Source: Limnoraphis robusta CS-951
Lineage (GTDB): Bacteria; Cyanobacteriota; Cyanobacteriia; Cyanobacteriales; Microcoleaceae
Assembly (NCBI RefSeq): GCF_000972705.2
Contig: NZ_LATL02000096.1
Location: 10,202-38,420 of the forward strand
DNA length: 28,219 nt
Direction of reading: 5' to 3'
In this document: one piece after another, positions 24,858 through 28,219 of the stretch
How the letters are laid out: each line of letters opens with the position of its first letter
Numbering within the stretch: position 1 is the stretch's first letter
Program-made: the position numbers and the translations under genes
The notes under the pieces: generated by a model
What the model was told of the DNA's origin: nothing
What the model saw: the letters and a program-made list of their open reading frames with translations, nothing else
Databases searched by the model: none

Positions 24858-24967
24858 TTCAAAACAGATATTAAGCGGAAAAACGGATTAAGCTACGTGT
24901 GAGAAGCCTAGATTTATGCGTTTTACAGTCAAGTTAATCCGTTAATCTATTTCTTATCCGTTTCTTG
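24858..24967. mobile_element. 110-bp MITE-like element, copy A, near the tnpB 3' end
   Basis: Flanked by the direct repeat ATT (24855-24857 and 24968-24970). Deleting the element and one ATT restores LKQLSN-TVGQMEINAS, the normal TnpB C-terminus. Ends share the core AAAC(A/G)GATA in inverted order, and an inner inverted pair, AACGGATTAA (24882-24891) and TTAATCCGTT, gives a nested hairpin. It has no coding capacity. Confidence 0.8.
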
Positions 24968-25838
24968 ATTTGATAACTGTTTAAGTGCAGATTTTAGAAT
25001 GTTTTTGGCGGCATTTTCATCTCGGTTGGATGTGTATCCGCAGTGAGGGCATTTATGAGTTCTCGTACTGAGAGTTTTCACAACCTTTTCACCGCAATTT
25101 GAGCAGTTTTGAGACGTGTATGCGGGTTCAACGGCAATCACCGGAACCCCATAAATCCTCCCAAAATACTCCAACCATTCTCTAAATCTGTACCAAGCAG
25201 CATCATTAATTGATTTAGCTAAATGATGATTTTTAACCAAATTGCGTATCCGTAGGTTTTCAATCGCTACCAAGTCGTTAGACTGTATGACGTGTCGCAG
25301 CTCATTTACAAACCCAATCATTACGCCTGCGTGAAACTCTTAGATACGCTTTCCCTAACCGATTTCTGGCTTTTGTACGGTTTTGACTTCCCTTTTTTGT
25401 TCTCGATAACCGACGTTGCAGCTTTTTAATGCGCTGTTCGTCTTTCCTGAAAAATCTTGGGTTTTCTATTTGATTGCCACAAGAATCGGTGTAGAAATGG
25501 TTAAGACCTACATCTAGCCCAGTTATTTTTCCTGTTAGTTCTTTATTTTCCTCTCTGGTATGATCGATTAAAAATTGAGCATAATACCCATCATGTCTTC
25601 TAATCACTCTCACTCGTTTGATTTGTTGGAGTTGATAGAAGTGGAGATTTCGACTGCCCCAAAGTTTAAATGTACCTGCTTGAAACTTGTCAGTAAACGT
25701 TAAATAGCGTCTATCCTCTGAAAGTTTCCATCCCGATGTTTTGTATTCAACAGATGCTCTAACTTGATATTTTTTAAACTTGGGAAATCCTTTTCTACCA
25801 GGTATTTTTTGCCGACAATTTTGATAAAATCGTTCAAT

Positions 25839-25948
25839 TTAAAACAGATAGGATAAGGATTTAACGGATTAAGCTATCTGTGAGATGCCAAGATCTATGC
25901 GTTTTACAGTTAAGTTAATCCGTTCTTCCGCTTCTCTATCCGTTTTTA
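25839..25948. mobile_element. 110-bp MITE-like element, copy B, in the tnpB 5' third
   Basis: Flanked by the direct repeat AAT (25836-25838 and 25949-25951). Terminal inverted repeats TTAAAACAGATAG and CTATCCGTTTTTA match at 11 of 13 positions. Over the central 62 bases it differs from copy A at only 6. Its end supplies the TAA that truncates TnpB after AERAWASI. Same orientation and same length as copy A. Confidence 0.82.
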
Positions 25949-26244
25949 AATGGATGCCCATGCTCTTTCTGCGTGTGCTTGTCGAGCCATAGAGTTGAGT
26001 TGGTTTACCCAGGGAAAACTCGGGTTGTCTGACAGCAGTTTGCAGTAGGCATAAGCATCGTTGCGGCTTTTAACTTGACCATTTATCCATGCTTTGATGA
26101 TGCTGTTACGAACAAACCTACCAGTACGGATAGCTTCGTCTAGCTTTCTGTACTGGTATTGGGTTCCTTGCAGCTTCATTTCATACACAAGCATAGATTA
26201 TCGGCATCGAGCCACGATAAACTTATGTTAGCATAAAATAATCC

Positions 26245-26256
26245 GTCGTGAACGAC
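26245..26256. other. Left-end hairpin of the IS element
   Basis: GTCGT (26245-26249) and ACGAC (26252-26256) form a short hairpin about 50 bases before the tnpB start, the expected place for the other IS200/IS605 end. The GA loop of two bases is tight, so the real pairing may be shorter. Confidence 0.4.
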
Positions 26257-26293
26257 CTTGCTCTAAACCTGCTTCTCTTGGTAATCATCGTAA

Positions 26294-26311
26294 AATCTCA
26301 ATCAGGAGATT
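26294..26311 (-). terminator. Terminator of the tlyA operon
   Basis: AATCTC (26294-26299) pairs with GAGATT (26306-26311) around a 6-base loop. Read on the minus strand the stem is followed by TTAC within GAGATTTTAC, giving a short T-run. It lies just past the stop of the membrane protein gene at 26321. Confidence 0.5.
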
Positions 26312-26320
26312 GTCAGCCAA

Positions 26321-27013
26321 TTAATAACGTCCGACAATTTTTAACCCATCTTTGAAATGAGCAACTGTGGTTACAACGGCGACACAAAAGTAAAAAATAC
26401 GAATTCCCCAAAAACAAATTCCCATTAACCAAGTGACAACGGTTGGCGGAATACCACTGACTTTTACAAATCTAGAGTTGACTTGTTTTTCCAGTTTGGT
26501 TAAATCTTCCATTTGAGAAGCTTTCGTCGGAATCATGGGAAACTGACCCGTGTAGAGATAAAATCCAAATACACCCGGATGATTCACCCGACTTTCTAAA
26601 AAAGAGTCTCCTAGACTAATCGCAGCACTTTGGGAAATTTGATCTTCTGTAGAAATATCTTCAATCCACAGATTGTATCTAACATATTGAGGAATCGCTA
26701 AAATCAGAGGAACAAGAATCACTAAAAATGCAGCACTAATTTTTCGACCCGCCTGAGAAGGAAGTAAAGCCGTCGCTAAACCAAACCCCATCCCGACAAC
26801 CGCAAAAACCAATAAATTTAACAAATCGATTAGCTCTAGTCCTCGGAGTAAATCACCAAATATAAAGATGGGATATAAATATCGATGAGCTAAAGTGAGT
26901 GCAATAATTTTAATGGCAATTGCAATCCCAAATAGAATCGCTCCACAAGCCACATAGCCTAAAGCACTAATGATGTATAGACCGACACGCCCTAGTTGGT
27001 GAATCAACTGCAT
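26321..27013 (-). CDS. Hypothetical multi-pass membrane protein, operon partner of tlyA
   Basis: A 230-residue protein with about four or five hydrophobic segments: about 13-40 (YIISALGYVACGAILFGIAI), 62-84 (LLNLLVFAVVGMGFGLATAL), 92-110 (ISAAFLVILVPLILAIP) and 190-218 (TWLMGICFWGIRIFYFCVAV). A loop of some 75 residues between the third and fourth (NLWIEDISTEDQISQSAAIS) is polar and probably lies outside the membrane. No family recognised. Its start is four bases after the tlyA stop, so the two genes are co-transcribed; nothing in the sequence ties it to rRNA methylation. Confidence 0.8.
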   Translation of the reverse strand: MQLIHQLGRVGLYIISALGYVACGAILFGIAIAIKIIALTLAHRYLYPIFIFGDLLRGLELIDLLNLLVFAVVGMGFGLATALLPSQAGRKISAAFLVILVPLILAIPQYVRYNLWIEDISTEDQISQSAAISLGDSFLESRVNHPGVFGFYLYTGQFPMIPTKASQMEDLTKLEKQVNSRFVKVSGIPPTVVTWLMGICFWGIRIFYFCVAVVTTVAHFKDGLKIVGRY

Positions 27014-27017
27014 GGAA

Positions 27018-27959
27018 CTACGAGCGAATTGAGGATTTAGAGGAGGAATGAGAAAATTCTAGTTGGGTTGATTGAACGATTTGCAGGATTTGATCTCGTT
27101 GGGGAAACGCTTCACCCTCTACACTGAGCCAAAGCAGGTATTCAATGTTACCTGCGGGGCCTTGGAGGGGTGATCCGGTTAAACCCCGGTATTTCCATCC
27201 GAGTGTTTCTGCTGCACAATTGACTTCAAAAATGGCATTGGCTTGATCAACCGGATCACGCACAACTCCCTTTTTGCCAACTCGTCCCTTCCCGACTTCA
27301 AATTGGGGCTTGACTAACAGTACGCTTTCACAAGGCGGTTGCAGAAGATGCCAGAGCGCGGGAAGAATCTTGGTTAAAGAAATAAAGGACACATCAACAA
27401 CTGCCAAATCCGCGTAGCTTTTCTTAGTATCTAGTTCGATGGGATTTTCCGCAAGGGGAGAAACAGATAAATCACCAGCATTATACAATTGCTCAGGAGT
27501 CAGATAGCGTAGATTCGTGCGTTCTAGCAGAATAACTCGCGGATCATTACGCAGCCGCCAGTCTACCTGTCCATAACCGACATCAATCCCATAAACCTGC
27601 TTGGCGCCTGCTTGTAGAAGACAGTCTGTAAAGCCTCCGGTAGAGATACCGCCATCAATACAGATGCGTCCGGCAACGTTGAGTTTAAAATAATCTATTG
27701 CTTTGCTGAGTTTTTCTCCGCCCCGAGAGACAAAAGGCGATCGGTGTTTAACTTGGATCTGGGCTTGGGTGTCTATCTCAGTACCCGGCTTGTCAATCAC
27801 CTGCTGATTAACCATCACCTCTCCAGCCCGAATCAAGCGCTGGGCCAATTGTCGGGAAGAACACAAGTTGCGTTCAATCAAGAGGGAATCGAGCCGTTGT
27901 TTTGCCAAGAGAGGGGTTTGAGAGAGATCTCTAAGAATTAACGTGATTGATTCTAGCAC
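27018..27959 (-). CDS. tlyA: TlyA-family rRNA 2'-O-methyltransferase
   Basis: A 313-residue protein. An S4 RNA-binding domain (about 20-80: KQRLDSLLIERNLCSSRQLA, then RLIRAGEVMVN) precedes an FtsJ-like methyltransferase domain (about 80-290) with the SAM-binding motif CIDGGISTGGFTDCLLQAGA, YGIDVGYGQVDW and LAVVDVSFISL, and the catalytic lysine region LLVKPQFEVGKG. Relatives methylate ribose of 16S and 23S rRNA and have also been called hemolysin A. The start is GTG 27959; a TTG at 27908, just before AKQRLD, would match the shorter N-termini of many homologues (about 296 residues), and neither has a clear Shine-Dalgarno sequence. Confidence 0.92.
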   Translation of the reverse strand: MLESITLILRDLSQTPLLAKQRLDSLLIERNLCSSRQLAQRLIRAGEVMVNQQVIDKPGTEIDTQAQIQVKHRSPFVSRGGEKLSKAIDYFKLNVAGRICIDGGISTGGFTDCLLQAGAKQVYGIDVGYGQVDWRLRNDPRVILLERTNLRYLTPEQLYNAGDLSVSPLAENPIELDTKKSYADLAVVDVSFISLTKILPALWHLLQPPCESVLLVKPQFEVGKGRVGKKGVVRDPVDQANAIFEVNCAAETLGWKYRGLTGSPLQGPAGNIEYLLWLSVEGEAFPQRDQILQIVQSTQLEFSHSSSKSSIRS

Positions 27960-27999
27960 AATAGTTCGAGCAAATCGCCGCTATGACCAATCACAAATA

Positions 28000-28021
28000 G
28001 GGGTGAGCAAAAATTCACCCC
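28000..28021. other. Perfect 7-bp hairpin upstream of tlyA
   Basis: GGGGTGA (28000-28006) pairs exactly with TCACCCC (28015-28021) around an A-rich 8-base loop. It lies between the tnpB remnant and tlyA, both on the minus strand. It may be a terminator or a leader element; there is no strong T-run. Confidence 0.4.
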
Positions 28022-28047
28022 CAATGATTGAACCCAATTGACATACT

Positions 28048-28068
28048 CCCCATTTCTAAAGAAAGGGG
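28048..28068. other. End hairpin of a second IS200/IS605-type element
   Basis: CCCC-A-TTTC (28048-28056) pairs with GAAA-GGGG (28061-28068), one base bulged, preceded by TTGACATACT. This has the same layout as the end at 24706-24736 and marks the boundary of an element that continues beyond the window. Confidence 0.55.
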
Positions 28069-28219
28069 ATTCTCCAAGCCTCACGGCTTTGGATTACTGA
28101 TTCATTGACAACCCTTACAGCAAGCTAGTTTCCTGACCTACTCTTTGAGGGGTTCGTCTCCCCAGTCGTTCATCCCATTTCAGAGATAGTTTCGGTATGC
28201 CCTACCGTACTTGAGAAAA
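28056..28219 (-). pseudogene. tnpB: 3' remnant of a second tnpB (off right edge)
   Basis: In one minus-strand frame from the window edge the translation is FSSTVGHTETISEMG-stop-TTGETNPSKSRSGN-stop-LAVRVVNESVIQSREAWRIP and so on to TAG at 28058-28056. STVGHTET, GETNPSKSRSG and VNESVIQSREAWRIP are familiar pieces of cyanobacterial IS200/IS605 TnpB C-termini (from memory). The two in-frame stops (TGA and TAG) interrupt otherwise recognisable sequence, so this copy looks degraded, though the essential nuclease part lies outside the window and cannot be judged. Confidence 0.65.

Larger units (their letters stand above)
24780..26194 (-). pseudogene. tnpB: TnpB RNA-guided nuclease gene, broken by a frameshift and two MITE insertions
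   Basis: Read from ATG 26194 on the minus strand: MLVYEMKLQGTQYQYRKLDE through AERAWASI; then an insertion (25948-25839); then ERFYQNCRQKIPGRKGFPKF through GLDVGLNHFYTD and RRRNDWV; then one extra base in the A-run at 25310-25312; then NELRHVIQSNDLVAIENLRI, zinc finger CSNCG...CPHCG, TSNRDENAAKNIL to LKQLSN; then a second insertion (24967-24858); then TVGQMEINASRETDLCLGGE and stop TAA at 24782-24780. The span is 1415 bases; without the insertions and their duplications (226) it is 1189, which is 396 codons plus the one extra base. RuvC residues (D in GLDVG, E in IENLR, D in NRDEN) and four zinc cysteines survive, so inactivation is recent. Confidence 0.9.
24706..26256 (-). mobile_element. IS200/IS605-type element carrying only a broken tnpB
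   Basis: The left side has TTGACATCC (24706 onward) followed by a 7-bp hairpin, the usual form of the tnpB-side end; the right side has a hairpin at 26245-26256. Between them is a tnpB pseudogene and no tnpA, so mobility would need a tnpA in trans. Ends are approximate, judged from hairpins and typical end motifs. The element contains two nested 110-bp insertions. Confidence 0.65.

Noticed and set aside
24858..25948. CRISPR-like array from the repeated sequence
   Set aside because: Only two copies, about 980 bases apart, with target duplications and terminal inverted repeats: this is a transposed element. No CRISPR array was seen anywhere in the window.
1..28219. tRNA or rRNA genes
   Set aside because: I looked for cloverleaf-type sequence with a T-arm such as GGTTCGA in the intergenic regions and found none that could be supported by eye.

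Overview
The window is chromosomal DNA from a cyanobacterium, most likely a filamentous Oscillatoriales-type genome (the order is an inference, low confidence). The reasons are the first codons of psbA (photosystem II D1) at the left edge, frequent GCGATCGC (HIP1) octamers inside genes, two PEP-CTERM surface proteins, a CtaA/PAA1-type copper ATPase, several typical cyanobacterial conserved hypothetical families, short tandem heptamer repeats, and decayed IS200/IS605 tnpB genes.

Layout: (1) 1-317, start of psbA on the minus strand with its leader and promoter. (2) 318-5366, a 1238-residue multi-pass membrane protein carrying an alpha/beta-hydrolase-like domain, then a GNAT-like (COG3146 type) acyltransferase. 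(3) 5459-7028, an ExbB-ExbD proton-driven pair on the minus strand. (4) 7259-7916, a broken gene: RTX repeats joined out of frame to the last third of a PQQ-type sugar dehydrogenase. (5) 7963-11390, a membrane-anchored FAD monooxygenase and a tight two-gene unit of membrane proteins. (6) 11530-16205, minus strand: PEP-CTERM protein, small membrane protein, PlsC-like acyltransferase and mnmE. (7) 16520-18856, copper P-type ATPase with a structured upstream region. (8) 18923-20094, second PEP-CTERM protein and a small conserved cyanobacterial protein, minus strand. (9) 20688-22318, tmk and holB overlapping by 4 bases. (10) 22400-24659, minus strand: a MotA-like protein with a very long cytoplasmic tail, followed by a MotB/OmpA-like protein, an architecture resembling the ZorA-ZorB motor of Zorya defence but without ZorC/D/E beside it. 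(11) 24706-26256, an IS200/IS605-type element whose tnpB is broken by one single-base frameshift and by two copies of a 110-bp MITE-like element, each flanked by a 3-bp target duplication. (12) 26321-27959, tlyA rRNA methyltransferase and a membrane protein in one operon. (13) 28056-28219, the 3' remnant of a second tnpB, running off the right edge.

How the parts work together: most genes are housekeeping (DNA precursor synthesis and replication, tRNA and rRNA modification, lipid acylation, copper delivery to photosynthetic membranes). The accessory content is the two ion-driven motor pairs, the surface proteins, the RTX/sugar dehydrogenase relic and the nested mobile elements. The strongest new observation is the pair of twin 110-bp elements inside tnpB: removing each with one copy of its 3-bp duplication, plus one base of a homopolymer, rebuilds a full-length TnpB of about 396 codons with its RuvC and zinc-finger residues intact. 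The second is the orphan ZorAB-like motor immediately downstream of that element.
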